Origin: Clostridium sp. CAG:793
GTDB lineage: Bacteria > Bacillota > Clostridia > TANB77 > CAG-508
Direction of reading: 5' to 3'
Assembly: GCA_000433915.1 (NCBI GenBank)
Contig: HF993644.1
Span: 1 to 50,453 of the forward strand
DNA length: 50,453 nt
The position numbers were made by a program, and so were the translations under genes. Below the pieces are notes generated by a model, which saw only the letters and a program-made list of their open reading frames with translations, had not been told where the DNA came from and searched no databases. Positions 16,516-25,110 of the stretch are shown in pieces (within the stretch, counting starts at the first letter, position 1; every line of letters starts with the position of its first letter).

Positions 16516-17592
16516 TTATTCTGCTTCAGCATTTTCTGTCATTTTTACTTTTGCGTTTATTGGACATATTTGAACAAATGTGTTTCCGTCATTTACTTCA
16601 ATCTCATTTCCATCTAAATCTTTATACACAGTTTTAGCACTTCTCGCATTTTTAGTACATTTTATTTTTATTGCTTTACCATTTGTGATGTAATAGCCAT
16701 CTTTTGTACCGGTTGTAGTCATTGTTTGTCTTCCTTTATTCTCTCCATCATTTAATGTTGAATTTGCAATAAATTCAATTATGATATTTTTAGTAGTTAC
16801 ATCAGCTCCTGTATCCCATTCAGTCTGTTTAACTCCTTTAGAATACCTTAAATAACGTTTAGTTTCATTATTATAGATCCATCTAACATAATTATTTGAT
16901 GTATATGGAATATATACATTGTCAGCAACTTCACCATTATCTAAATCAACTTCATCTACAGTGTAGTTTAAAACGCTTTTTACATTTGATGTTGTTCTGT
17001 ATTTTTTGCTTTTTGCCATTCTTATGATATTTTCTGAAGATGTTACGGCATTATGTGGCGCTTTTTTGTCCTTTACTCTCCAGAAATCTTTTGAACTTTG
17101 AGTTATACCATTTATATTATTTACTCCCAATGTAGCTATATCTCCTTGAGCCTGTGGACTCCAACCATAGTGAACATAAATTGCATCATTTTCAAGAGCA
17201 TAATCAAGGAAATAATGTCTTGAACTTCTTATTGGTCCTACTTTGTCAAATGTTTGTCCCTTAAAAAGAGCCATTAGTCGAGATTCTCCACCTTCAACAA
17301 TAATTTCATATACCATATATGCTTTATTTATGGCTGCATGTGGCCACGCATTCTTGTTATTGTCTAACATAACTGCTATCGGTCTTTCTTGTCCCTTATA
17401 TATCTGAACAGTCTTTTCTTCAACAACTGTAGTGTTTACAATATCATCTCCTACATTTTCACTTCCTAATGAAATTGTTTTATCTTTGCCAAAATATAAT
17501 TTATATACAATTCCAACTAACACAGCTAATAAAATCACTACTAAAATTATTATTATTTTCTTTACTGGATTACCATCTTTTTTTCTTCTCAT
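16516..17592 (-). CDS. DUF3048 (YerB-like) membrane-anchored protein
   Basis: A 358-residue protein with a cytoplasmic MRRKK start, one N-terminal membrane anchor (about 11-30) and an extracellular DUF3048 region. Recognisable blocks are RPIAVMLDNNKNAWPHAAIN, YEIIVEGGESRLMALF, VGPIRSSRHYFLDYA and HYGWSPQAQ. YerB homologues in Bacillus are lipoproteins of unknown biochemical function; here the lipobox is replaced by a transmembrane anchor. It sits inside the recO-era-ybeY cluster, between era and the lipid kinase fusion, so co-expression with envelope and RNA genes is likely. Confidence 0.85.
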   Translation of the reverse strand: MRRKKDGNPVKKIIIILVVILLAVLVGIVYKLYFGKDKTISLGSENVGDDIVNTTVVEEKTVQIYKGQERPIAVMLDNNKNAWPHAAINKAYMVYEIIVEGGESRLMALFKGQTFDKVGPIRSSRHYFLDYALENDAIYVHYGWSPQAQGDIATLGVNNINGITQSSKDFWRVKDKKAPHNAVTSSENIIRMAKSKKYRTTSNVKSVLNYTVDEVDLDNGEVADNVYIPYTSNNYVRWIYNNETKRYLRYSKGVKQTEWDTGADVTTKNIIIEFIANSTLNDGENKGRQTMTTTGTKDGYYITNGKAIKIKCTKNARSAKTVYKDLDGNEIEVNDGNTFVQICPINAKVKMTENAEAE

Positions 17593-17623
17593 TTTTCATC
17601 CTCTCTTCATCAAAAGCCGAATC

Positions 17624-18382
17624 TTACATTTTAAAAATTGTTAAACCATATACCAATAGTACTACTAAGACTCCCATAAATGATCCGTATATTACTTCAC
17701 CAAATGTCTTTTTATCATTTATTCTATTTCCAACTACCATTAATGACAATATTAATGCTAGACAAAATACAACTAAATTCTTCGAATTAAGCCATATAGC
17801 TGTTAGCACTGCAAATGCTAATGCGGATTGCCCACTTGGTAAAAAATCCTGCTTTACACTATTTGATATATCATTTTTTTTCGTAAAATATGCTTTAATT
17901 GCTATTATAGCAATTACTGTTAAAATTACTGCTACAAAAGCTAAATGTGAAGGAGAAGATATCATAAGGCTCAATATGCTGTCAGCCATATGAGTTAGTT
18001 CCGTTTCTCTAAAAAATAGAAAATATGCAACAATTACTGCATTTATAGCAGTTAAAACGACTGCCCCTGCACCCACATCTTTAGCTATCTTAGCCTTTGG
18101 GTGATATGTGTCAACTAACAAGTCTACAATCGTTTCTATAGCTGTATTTACCATTTCAGCAAATATTACAAAAAATACTGCAAATGTTAAACATAAAAAT
18201 TCAGCTGTTGTAAAATTATAAAATAAGCTTAAAATCATTACAATAGTACCAAGTATTAGTTGTTTTCTTATATTAGTTTGTGTAGTTGCACAATATATAA
18301 TTCCATTTATTGCATTGTTGCAAGCTTGTAAAAAATTTTTATTATAGAGTCTTGTATCTTTTGCTGTATTTGATTTTTTCAT
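17624..18382 (-). CDS. dgkA: Undecaprenol/diacylglycerol kinase fused to a degenerate PAP2-like domain
   Basis: Residues 1-125 are a DgkA/UdpK-type integral membrane kinase. The signature AEMVNTAIETIVDLL carries the catalytic Glu and the Asn that binds ATP-Mg. The kinase returns undecaprenol or diacylglycerol to the phosphorylated pool. Residues about 140-252 are a second membrane domain resembling PAP2 phosphatases, with PSGQSALAFA where PSGH is usual and NRINDKKTFGEVIYGS where SRxxxxxHxxxD is expected. The phosphatase histidines are missing, so this half may be structural or catalytically dead. AAGGAG precedes the ATG. It lies between ybeY and the DUF3048 gene. Confidence 0.85.
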   Translation of the reverse strand: MKKSNTAKDTRLYNKNFLQACNNAINGIIYCATTQTNIRKQLILGTIVMILSLFYNFTTAEFLCLTFAVFFVIFAEMVNTAIETIVDLLVDTYHPKAKIAKDVGAGAVVLTAINAVIVAYFLFFRETELTHMADSILSLMISSPSHLAFVAVILTVIAIIAIKAYFTKKNDISNSVKQDFLPSGQSALAFAVLTAIWLNSKNLVVFCLALILSLMVVGNRINDKKTFGEVIYGSFMGVLVVLLVYGLTIFKM

Positions 18383-18402
18383 TACTATCTCCTTTTTGCT
18401 TA

Positions 18403-18885
18403 TTATCCTTCCCTTGTTATATGCAATCTATTTAAAATTTCGTCTTCTTTTCCTCTCATAACAACTTTATCTGATTCAACCATGTGATCATAGCCCATTA
18501 GATGAAAAAATCCATGAACACACATATATGCTAGTTCCCTTTCAAAACTATGTCCATAATCAATAGCTTGTTCTTGAACTTTAGGAATTGAGATTACTAT
18601 ATCTCCAAGAACGTCATCAGCTTCATAATTTTCTTCTATTAGTTGTTTAATTTCATCTTGTTCAAACATAGGAAAAGATAGTACATCTGTTGCTCTATCA
18701 ATGTTTCTATACTTTTTATTAATTTCTTGAATCTTTTCAGGAACAGTTAAAGTTATACTAACGTATAACTTTAATTTATCTAATCCCTCATTTTCAAAAC
18801 ATTCATTCATTACTTTCGTTATGATTTTTTCATATTCTTCATTTTTATCTATTCCATCATAATTTATTTCAACATGCTGGTTCAT
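18403..18885 (-). CDS. ybeY: Endoribonuclease YbeY
   Basis: Zinc-dependent endoribonuclease for 16S rRNA 3'-end maturation and ribosome quality control. The metal site HGFFHLMGYDH supplies three histidines, and the conserved RATDVLSFPMFE precedes it. At 160 residues it has the standard length. The start overlaps the end of the upstream unknown gene by 17 bp in another frame, which suggests translational coupling. The gene order yqfD, (unknown), ybeY, dgk, era is the usual Firmicute order except for the unknown gene. Confidence 0.95.
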   Translation of the reverse strand: MNQHVEINYDGIDKNEEYEKIITKVMNECFENEGLDKLKLYVSITLTVPEKIQEINKKYRNIDRATDVLSFPMFEQDEIKQLIEENYEADDVLGDIVISIPKVQEQAIDYGHSFERELAYMCVHGFFHLMGYDHMVESDKVVMRGKEDEILNRLHITREG

Positions 18886-20083
18886 TTACAATTACCTTCT
18901 TTAATCCTTTTACAATTTTATAATTTCCTGTTTTACAAATATTCTTTAGTTCCTTCATGTCTCCTAATTTAACAAGTCTTCCTCTGTAAAATTGCAAAAT
19001 TCTATAATATTTATCATCATATCTTTCAAGATATTTCATGTCTTCTCTTATATATAAGATTTGTTTTCTAACGTCATAAGCATGCAAACCCTGCTCTTTT
19101 CTTACATTTTCCAATTCCTTGCATTTAATTGCAAACTGATTGTAGTTTATCTTTTCTTCATTTTTATTCCAATAAATTTTTACTGCTAATAATTTTTGAT
19201 TATATTGTTCAAACATTCTTAATAATAATTGATATGCATTTTCTCTTTTTCTTGCAATTTTAGTATCAACAATTAAGTTTCTTGTATCTTTTAATAGCTT
19301 AATGTAGCATCTTTCTGCAACAACTAAAGGTAAACTATGTACAAATAATTTTCTACTAATTCCTAATAGAATCATTCTTTTATCTAGTATATCAACTTGA
19401 TCAAGTTTTCCTACTTCGTATGTTTCAAATAAGCTACATTCTTTTATTAATTCTTCATCATTTATTTTCTTTAATGGGATTATATTAGTTACATATTCTT
19501 CTAATGTTTCAAATAGTTTGTTATATAAGGTTTCCTTTTGAGCTGGTAACATTTTTTCTGGAAGTTTTATCGAATAATGCTTCAATAAGGCTTTGTATAA
19601 TTGCTCCATTTCATATAAGTAAACTGTCTGATATTCAGCAATTTGTTTTTCTTTTCCAGATATTTTTAAATCATTATAGTCCAAATTTAATAAATATTGT
19701 TGTTTTTTATATTTATATTCTATTTCATCATTTTCTTTCAAATGGATTATATTATAATATTTTGATAATGCTTCTTTTTCAAAGTCAGAGGCAGTATTCA
19801 TCCTTACTTTTTTGTATATTGTTTCTATTATAAGCTGATCAATAGAGTCTAAATATAAAGAATAGCTTTCTTCAAATTTCTTTTCATTTACCTCTTCTTT
19901 ACCCTGCTTTGCATTAATCATATTTTTATAATTTTTTATCATTGAACTTCTTTTCATACTAACAAGCAAGTTATTAAATCCAAGCTTAGTTGGTGTGAGT
20001 ATTTTTCCAAGTGTGCTTCCAATCTTTGAGAAGAAAGTTCTCCTTGTATCATAAACTTTTAAACTTTTTTCTTCTGCCCCCAT
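18869..20083 (-). CDS. Unknown 404-residue helical protein between yqfD and ybeY
   Basis: I do not recognise this protein. It is soluble, with no signal peptide or membrane span, rich in Lys, Glu, Tyr and Leu, and predicted helical throughout. It has several coiled-coil-like segments (for example YKKVRMNTASDFEKEALSKY). There is no P-loop or other catalytic motif. The start at 20083 is chosen because AAGGAAGG lies 5-8 bases upstream of MGAEEKSLK. It sits where phoH is normally found, directly after yqfD. The stop overlaps ybeY by 17 bp. A sporulation or ribosome-maturation link is inferred only from its neighbours. Confidence 0.75.
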   Translation of the reverse strand: MGAEEKSLKVYDTRRTFFSKIGSTLGKILTPTKLGFNNLLVSMKRSSMIKNYKNMINAKQGKEEVNEKKFEESYSLYLDSIDQLIIETIYKKVRMNTASDFEKEALSKYYNIIHLKENDEIEYKYKKQQYLLNLDYNDLKISGKEKQIAEYQTVYLYEMEQLYKALLKHYSIKLPEKMLPAQKETLYNKLFETLEEYVTNIIPLKKINDEELIKECSLFETYEVGKLDQVDILDKRMILLGISRKLFVHSLPLVVAERCYIKLLKDTRNLIVDTKIARKRENAYQLLLRMFEQYNQKLLAVKIYWNKNEEKINYNQFAIKCKELENVRKEQGLHAYDVRKQILYIREDMKYLERYDDKYYRILQFYRGRLVKLGDMKELKNICKTGNYKIVKGLKKVIVNEPAC

Positions 20084-20096
20084 AAATACCTTCCTT

Positions 20097-21275
20097 TCAA
20101 AATTCAATTTTTTCCTTGGTGCCTATATTCTCAATTACAGTGTAAATAACTTTTACATCATAATAATCTTCACGTTCAGTAATCTCCAATTGGTTATCCA
20201 CAATATTTCCACTTATTAGTTTATTTAGTTTTTCTTCAGCTTGTTTTTTTCCTATGCTCTCCGCTTCATCTTTATCATGTAAAAGTTCTACTTCCGTAAG
20301 CTCATAATTGTCATACCAAACAAACTCGATAGGTATAAAAAAATTATCAAATAACTCAATCTTTTTACTCGAATATATTGTATCATATTTTTCAAATTTT
20401 GAAAGCTTTTTATAGAAATTTATTTTAAAATTATTAAATTTTAAAGCATATTTTCTCTCTTTTTTACCAGTTCTGACTTTTTTCTTCTCTTTTTTATAAA
20501 TTTTTTCATTTTGTTCATATCTAACCTTCCCTAAGACTTCGCCATTACTATTTACATAATATTTTCCAGTATACTTTCCTTCCATCCACCCAGCAATTAA
20601 TACATCTCCTTTTTTCACTTCATCTTCACTTTTCACCATGATTGTTCCATTCTGTGCAAAAACTCTTTCAACAACTGCATCTTTGCTTGCTACTATATTA
20701 GTATACTCATTTTCATCTACTATTTCTGGCTTTTCATCCGCCTCAACCACTTTTATTATTGCATTAGTTCCTTTTATCTCAACTCCTATCCATGCTATAT
20801 CAGTTCTTTCCATCCTTATCTTGTTTATAATTTCTTGCACATTTACTTTACTCTTTACAATTCCTGGTTTAAGTCCATCTTCTTTAAAAACATTTATAAT
20901 TTCATCTTTTGATATTCTTTCATTTCCCTCAACTTCAACATTCCATATAAATTTTGATAGTGAATAGATACTCAATATAACTAAAATTAATCCTATAAGA
21001 AATACTTTTCTCTTCCTGTATTTTTTTATTAGAAATGGAATTCCTTCCTTTCTTTTTATTTTTATTTTACAATTGTTTTTTTTAGCTAAGTTGCATAGTG
21101 TCTTAAATTCCTGAATTGATGTTTTAGCTTCCAATATAGTGCTTTGTTTTCTCTCGATTCCCCACAAAAGTATTCCATTTCGAGTGCACTCATTCATAAA
21201 TCTTTCTATGTAATAACCCTCTGCCGTTATCTCAACATATCCTGCCAAAAAACTAAGCACTATTTTGAAATACAT
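20097..21275 (-). CDS. yqfD: Sporulation protein YqfD
   Basis: Membrane protein of the forespore, needed with YqfC during engulfment in Bacillus. A basic segment (KKYRKRK) precedes a transmembrane helix at about residues 90-112. An extracytoplasmic POTRA-like region follows (WNVEVEGNERISKDEIINVF), then the family core with IAWIGVEIKGTNAIIKVVEA, and NIVASKDAVVERVFAQNGTI. The last third is Lys-rich. The start at 21275 follows TGGAGGAATT directly, which is better than an ATG 18 bases upstream. It overlaps no gene and is followed 13 bases later by the unknown gene. Confidence 0.92.
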   Translation of the reverse strand: MYFKIVLSFLAGYVEITAEGYYIERFMNECTRNGILLWGIERKQSTILEAKTSIQEFKTLCNLAKKNNCKIKIKRKEGIPFLIKKYRKRKVFLIGLILVILSIYSLSKFIWNVEVEGNERISKDEIINVFKEDGLKPGIVKSKVNVQEIINKIRMERTDIAWIGVEIKGTNAIIKVVEADEKPEIVDENEYTNIVASKDAVVERVFAQNGTIMVKSEDEVKKGDVLIAGWMEGKYTGKYYVNSNGEVLGKVRYEQNEKIYKKEKKKVRTGKKERKYALKFNNFKINFYKKLSKFEKYDTIYSSKKIELFDNFFIPIEFVWYDNYELTEVELLHDKDEAESIGKKQAEEKLNKLISGNIVDNQLEITEREDYYDVKVIYTVIENIGTKEKIEF

Positions 21276-21289
21276 AATTCCTCCATAAT

Positions 21290-21553
21290 TCACATTACAT
21301 TTTTCTCATAATCAACGCTTTCTATATTTCCTGTTATAATCAAATCATCTTTTGTCATTTCTTTCATCACAAGTTCAAATCCATTTATATTTACTATTCC
21401 GCTTTTCATTTTTATTCTAATAAAAAAATCTTGATATTCTAATATACACTTATAATTTTCTACTAACATTCTATCAAAGCCTATAATTGTTACCTTCGGA
21501 ATATCAGATGAAATTTCCTCTGGAATATCAAATATTTTATCAAATTTACTCAT
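21290..21553 (-). CDS. yqfC: Sporulation protein YqfC (YabP family)
   Basis: An 87-residue YabP/YqfC-family protein with the core PKVTIIGFDRMLVENYKCIL, IRIKMKSGIVNINGFELVMK and a C-terminal beta strand ending IESVD. Family members act with YqfD in the mother cell/forespore during engulfment. It lies 14 bases upstream of yqfD, the standard pairing. The protein is slightly shorter than average but complete. Confidence 0.92.
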   Translation of the reverse strand: MSKFDKIFDIPEEISSDIPKVTIIGFDRMLVENYKCILEYQDFFIRIKMKSGIVNINGFELVMKEMTKDDLIITGNIESVDYEKNVM

Positions 21554-21564
21554 TCTGTAATCTC

Positions 21565-22419
21565 CTACCTCTCAAATTCATCAATAGATTTAAATTCATA
21601 TCCTTGTCTTTTGGCTTCTTTTATAATCTCATCTAATATCTCACTATTATCTTTTGATGTAGCATGTAATAGCATTATTTCTCCATTATGAAGATTGTCT
21701 AATATCTTCTTTTTTCCATATTCTTGTCTTTCCTGTTTATTTACGTCCCAGTCATCATAAGCAAACGACCACATTATTGTTTTATATCCTAACGAATTAG
21801 TATATGCTATACTTTTTTCACTATATTCACCTTTAGGTGGTCTAATATATTTCATCTCATATCCAAATTTCTCATAAATTTCTTGATGTAGTGACATTAC
21901 ATCATCTTTTATTTGCTCTTCTGTGCTATCTGGCATAACTCTGTGCTTTGATGTATGATTTCCTATTATCTGTCCCTCATCAATCATTCTCTTTATTAAA
22001 TCTTCACTTGTTCTTACAAATTGACCAGTAATGAAAAATACCGCCTTTACATCGTTTTCCTTAAGTACATCTAGTATATGGCTAGTGTATCCTCCTTCAT
22101 ATCCAACATCAAAAGTCAAATAAATATATGGTTTATCTTTATTTCCCATAGCATATCCGCCAAATTCATCTATTATCTTTTTATTAACTGTTCCTAAGTC
22201 AGGCTGCTTATGGTTATCTGATCTCTTAATCCCCCATCCTATTTTTTTACTACTCAAAGCCTGACTACTTGTTGCAATTATACTTGATGAATTACTGCTA
22301 ATACTAGCAGCAAATATAATAAATAATATAAAAATAAGAAATACAATAACTACAGCTGCATTTATAGCCTTATCCATACACATTCTTCTAAAATTATTAA
22401 AATTAAAATTCATGAGCAT
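21565..22419 (-). CDS. pdaA: Delta-lactam-type polysaccharide deacetylase (PdaA-like)
   Basis: Removes acetyl groups from muramic acid residues during spore cortex synthesis, the step leading to muramic delta-lactam. The protein has an N-terminal membrane anchor (about residues 17-42) and a NodB-homology domain. That domain has YIYLTFDVGYEGGYTSHILD (catalytic Asp), the zinc motif GNHTSKH, IRPPKGEYSEKS, and MWSFAYDDWDV. A late block with IMLLHATSKDN carries the other histidine. The combination of TFDVGYE and RPPKGEYSE is typical of PdaA rather than of general chitin deacetylases. It precedes yqfC by only 11 bases, an unusual but fitting sporulation context. Confidence 0.9.
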   Translation of the reverse strand: MLMNFNFNNFRRMCMDKAINAAVVIVFLIFILFIIFAASISSNSSSIIATSSQALSSKKIGWGIKRSDNHKQPDLGTVNKKIIDEFGGYAMGNKDKPYIYLTFDVGYEGGYTSHILDVLKENDVKAVFFITGQFVRTSEDLIKRMIDEGQIIGNHTSKHRVMPDSTEEQIKDDVMSLHQEIYEKFGYEMKYIRPPKGEYSEKSIAYTNSLGYKTIMWSFAYDDWDVNKQERQEYGKKKILDNLHNGEIMLLHATSKDNSEILDEIIKEAKRQGYEFKSIDEFER

Positions 22420-22486
22420 CTTTACCTTTCATAACTTCTTCTTAATTATATTAATTCTTAATAATTTTATGATATGTATTTAAGTC

Positions 22487-22528
22487 AAAAAAATATGCTT
22501 ATGACTTTAAATCATAAACATATTTTTT
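22487..22528 (-). terminator. Terminator of the pilin-FGE gene
   Basis: AAAAAATATG-c-TTATGA (22488-22504) pairs with TCATAA-a-CATATTTTTT (22512-22528), with one opposed unpaired base. On the minus strand a T-run ends the structure. It starts directly after the stop codon of the gene at 22531. Confidence 0.88.
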
Positions 22529-22530
22529 CA

Positions 22531-23913
22531 TTATTTTAAGAATAAAGCTATTCTAAATCCTATATTTTCAGCTTTTATGCTATCTGAATATTGTCTATTT
22601 ATTGCAGGCTGTAAGTTAGAATTTTCTCCAAATTTTCCTCCTCTGACAGTATGTTGCTTCTCTGAATCAGAACATATCTCTGAAGTCCATTCTCCAACAT
22701 TTCCACCTAAATCATAAATATTTTGCACTGCTGTTGTTGCACCTGTTTTATTTAGATAACTACTATAATTTCCTTGTGTACTATCAGTTAAATATGACGA
22801 ATTACCTGTTAAATTTAAGAATTCTAAAGTTGTATCCCACACATAGCTACTACATATTTTACTTGATACATATTCATTATTTACAAATTCCTCAGCTAGT
22901 CTTTTAGATGTCTCAAAATTAGTCCAATTATATACATTCATTTCTTTTTTTATAGCTGTTACTGTATCTTTAGAAGCCTGTGTTCTTACCGTTTCTGAAG
23001 CTGTTTCATATCTTCCAATATAAAATCCCATATTTTCCATTACACTTAATCTTTCTTGTGATGGCATCGCTTCTATAAAATAATATTGGTCAATTTCTTT
23101 ATTTTTTATTTTTTTGCTTTCAGTTTCTTGATCATCTGCAACTACTTTCTGATTTCCAAATGCTGCTCTTTTGTATCCACATAATACTGTATTATAATTT
23201 TTATCTACAAATTTTGTGGTAGGAATCCACACAAATTCGTTTCCAGACTTATCTTTTATAACTAATCCATCAGCTACTATCTGCTCGCTTTCTACTGTTG
23301 AAACAGCATAACCAACTGGTATCATAGCTTTAGATCCATACTTGTCTATAAATGCTTTATTAAATTCTGTAACATATTCTCCTGGTTTTATTGTTTCTGT
23401 AATTTCTGTAAAATTTTCTGAAAGTCTATAATAAGTTTTACCTTTATAGGTCAAGCCTTGGACATAATATATTGTTTTACTTTTTTCATTTACAATATAA
23501 ACATCAGTTCCACCAGTATACGTCGTTTTTCCAGCAACAGCATTATTCTCACTTCCGAAATTAAGTTCTTGCATAGTTGTTGATACTTTTTCATTTAATT
23601 TAGTTACATCTATTACATAATAATTATTATTGTCATTATCATTCTTTATTTTTACTCCATTTTGAGTTCCATTTAACACAGATAAATCCCCTGTATACTT
23701 TGGACCAATTGACGCTATATTGTAGTCATTTGCATACGCAACATCAATTGCCTCTCTTAATGTATCAATATCACTTTTAAATAAACTATATCTTTTTATT
23801 CCTGAAACTTTACTAGCATTTATTAAAACTGGGACACTAATCAAAGATAGTACCACTATTGTAATAGCAAGTGCTATCAACGTTATTCCTTTTTCGGATT
23901 TTAGCTTTTGCAT
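22531..23913 (-). CDS. Prepilin-like N-terminus fused to a formylglycine-generating-enzyme-like domain
   Basis: A 460-residue protein. Residues 1-35 resemble a type IV pilin/pseudopilin leader: SEKGITLIALAITIVVLSLI with Gly before the hydrophobic helix. The middle (about 40-200) looks like a pilin-type beta domain. The C-terminal 250 residues have FGE-sulfatase/SUMF1-type landmarks: FVWIPT, GFYIGRYETA, DLGGNVGEWTSEIC, VRGGKF and GFRIALF at the end. In enzymes of this fold the domain oxidises a Cys to formylglycine; in others it binds glycans or is structural. The start at 23913 is placed by an AAAAGGAATT site. Function is unknown; surface display is inferred. Confidence 0.75.
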   Translation of the reverse strand: MQKLKSEKGITLIALAITIVVLSLISVPVLINASKVSGIKRYSLFKSDIDTLREAIDVAYANDYNIASIGPKYTGDLSVLNGTQNGVKIKNDNDNNNYYVIDVTKLNEKVSTTMQELNFGSENNAVAGKTTYTGGTDVYIVNEKSKTIYYVQGLTYKGKTYYRLSENFTEITETIKPGEYVTEFNKAFIDKYGSKAMIPVGYAVSTVESEQIVADGLVIKDKSGNEFVWIPTTKFVDKNYNTVLCGYKRAAFGNQKVVADDQETESKKIKNKEIDQYYFIEAMPSQERLSVMENMGFYIGRYETASETVRTQASKDTVTAIKKEMNVYNWTNFETSKRLAEEFVNNEYVSSKICSSYVWDTTLEFLNLTGNSSYLTDSTQGNYSSYLNKTGATTAVQNIYDLGGNVGEWTSEICSDSEKQHTVRGGKFGENSNLQPAINRQYSDSIKAENIGFRIALFLK

Positions 23914-23983
23914 ATTATAAATTCCTTTTCTTAAATTCTTCCTTTTTATTTTATTACAACTTGATTTTTTTTGCAATAAAAAA

Positions 23984-24014
23984 ACACTATAATTATTTTT
24001 TATAATTATAGTGT
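23984..24014 (-). terminator. Terminator of the 101-residue hypothetical gene
   Basis: A 12-bp perfect stem ACACTATAATTA (23984-23995) with its complement at 24003-24014 and a 7-base loop. Seven T residues follow on the minus strand. Confidence 0.88.
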
Positions 24015-24036
24015 CTTCTATTTCATTAAATTATAT

Positions 24037-24342
24037 TCATCTTGTATGCTCTTCTTGACTTCTTTCTGAATTGTGCGTTAAAGTATTTTCCTTACTTTTC
24101 GAACCAGTCGCTCTTCCTGTTTTAGCTCTAGTATCTCCATTTTGTACTTTTACACTTGCTTTCCTTGACAAATTAATTGGATCCAAATTGTGTACAATTT
24201 CTCCAACTGCACTTTCAGCCAATTTTAATTCTCTTATATCTACTTCTCCTGCATATTGTGTATAATCATCACTTGTATCTTTAACATCAACAGAAGAAAG
24301 TCTATTCAAAATTTCTTTACACTTATTAAAAAAATTACTCAT
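24037..24342 (-). CDS. Hypothetical 101-residue hydrophilic protein
   Basis: I do not recognise a family. The first 70 residues are acidic with possible short helices (FFNKCKEILNRLSSVDVKD, IRELKLAESAVGEIVHNLD). The C-terminus is Lys/Ser/Thr/Glu-rich and probably disordered. There is no signal peptide or membrane span. A GAGGAG site precedes the ATG at good spacing, and a terminator follows, so it is probably an independent small gene. A short hairpin (GTTCT/AGAAC, 24362-24375) lies just upstream of its ribosome binding site. Confidence 0.6.
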   Translation of the reverse strand: MSNFFNKCKEILNRLSSVDVKDTSDDYTQYAGEVDIRELKLAESAVGEIVHNLDPINLSRKASVKVQNGDTRAKTGRATGSKSKENTLTHNSERSQEEHTR

Positions 24343-24396
24343 TTATATATTCTCCTCTATTGTTCTAAACAGAACTACATTTATAGTATATCACAT

Positions 24397-25083
24397 TTAA
24401 TTTATTTTTGCAATACTTTTTAATGGCAAATTATTGTATTTTTCTATTTTATTATAAATTTTCTCTTTCATTGCTATTTGTTTGTGATTTTTTATAACAT
24501 AAAATCCTAGATATCCTAGTACAATTACTATACTTATATTATGATAAAATAGCACAAATATACTAACAAATATAGCAAATATACATAAAACTTTCTCTGA
24601 TATTTCCTGAGTAATAATCATACTTTTTCTTTTTCCTAATTTTATATGTAATATTTCTTTTAAAATTCTTCCGCCATCTAATGGATATATTGGCAAAAGG
24701 TTAAAAATTGCAATTAAGACATTTGCATAAATTGTATTAAAATACATTTGTCCAACTATCTTTCCATAAATTATTGTACCTACTGCTATAATAATATTAG
24801 TAAATGGTCCTGCTGCATCTAATATAATTTTCTTTTTTGAAGCAACATTTCCTTTTTCAATTCTCATATTTAAATCTTCACAGCATACTTTAAAATTAAG
24901 TTTCAATCCATACGGTAAAATTGTCATTTTATCTGGCTTAAATCCTAAAATAATTCCGCATATTAGATGACCCATTTCGTGTATGAAAGCATACATCATT
25001 ATTAGTGCATATATATCAATATTTCTTGTAATTAGAAAAATTATTAAAAATAAGAAAATCTTTAAATCAACTTTTATTTGCAT
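24397..25083 (-). CDS. spoIVFB: M50B site-2 protease, SpoIVFB-like
   Basis: Intramembrane zinc metalloprotease. Motifs are FIHEMGHLICG (the HExxH site), DAAGPFTNIIIAV, and IFNLLPIYPLDGGRIL, which supplies the third metal ligand (Asp). There are about six membrane helices over 228 residues. In Bacillus SpoIVFB cleaves pro-sigma-K in the mother cell. The call to the sporulation paralogue rests on the neighbouring M23/SpoIVFA-like gene 27 bases upstream and on size. A general M50 protease is possible. Confidence 0.82.
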   Translation of the reverse strand: MQIKVDLKIFLFLIIFLITRNIDIYALIMMYAFIHEMGHLICGIILGFKPDKMTILPYGLKLNFKVCCEDLNMRIEKGNVASKKKIILDAAGPFTNIIIAVGTIIYGKIVGQMYFNTIYANVLIAIFNLLPIYPLDGGRILKEILHIKLGKRKSMIITQEISEKVLCIFAIFVSIFVLFYHNISIVIVLGYLGFYVIKNHKQIAMKEKIYNKIEKYNNLPLKSIAKIN

Positions 25084-25110
25084 TCTAGCACCTTTCCTTT
25101 GTTTTCAATA

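Noticed and set aside
24362..24375. Operator at GTTCT/AGAAC upstream of the 101-residue gene
   Set aside because: Five-base arms are too short to separate from chance in AT-rich DNA.
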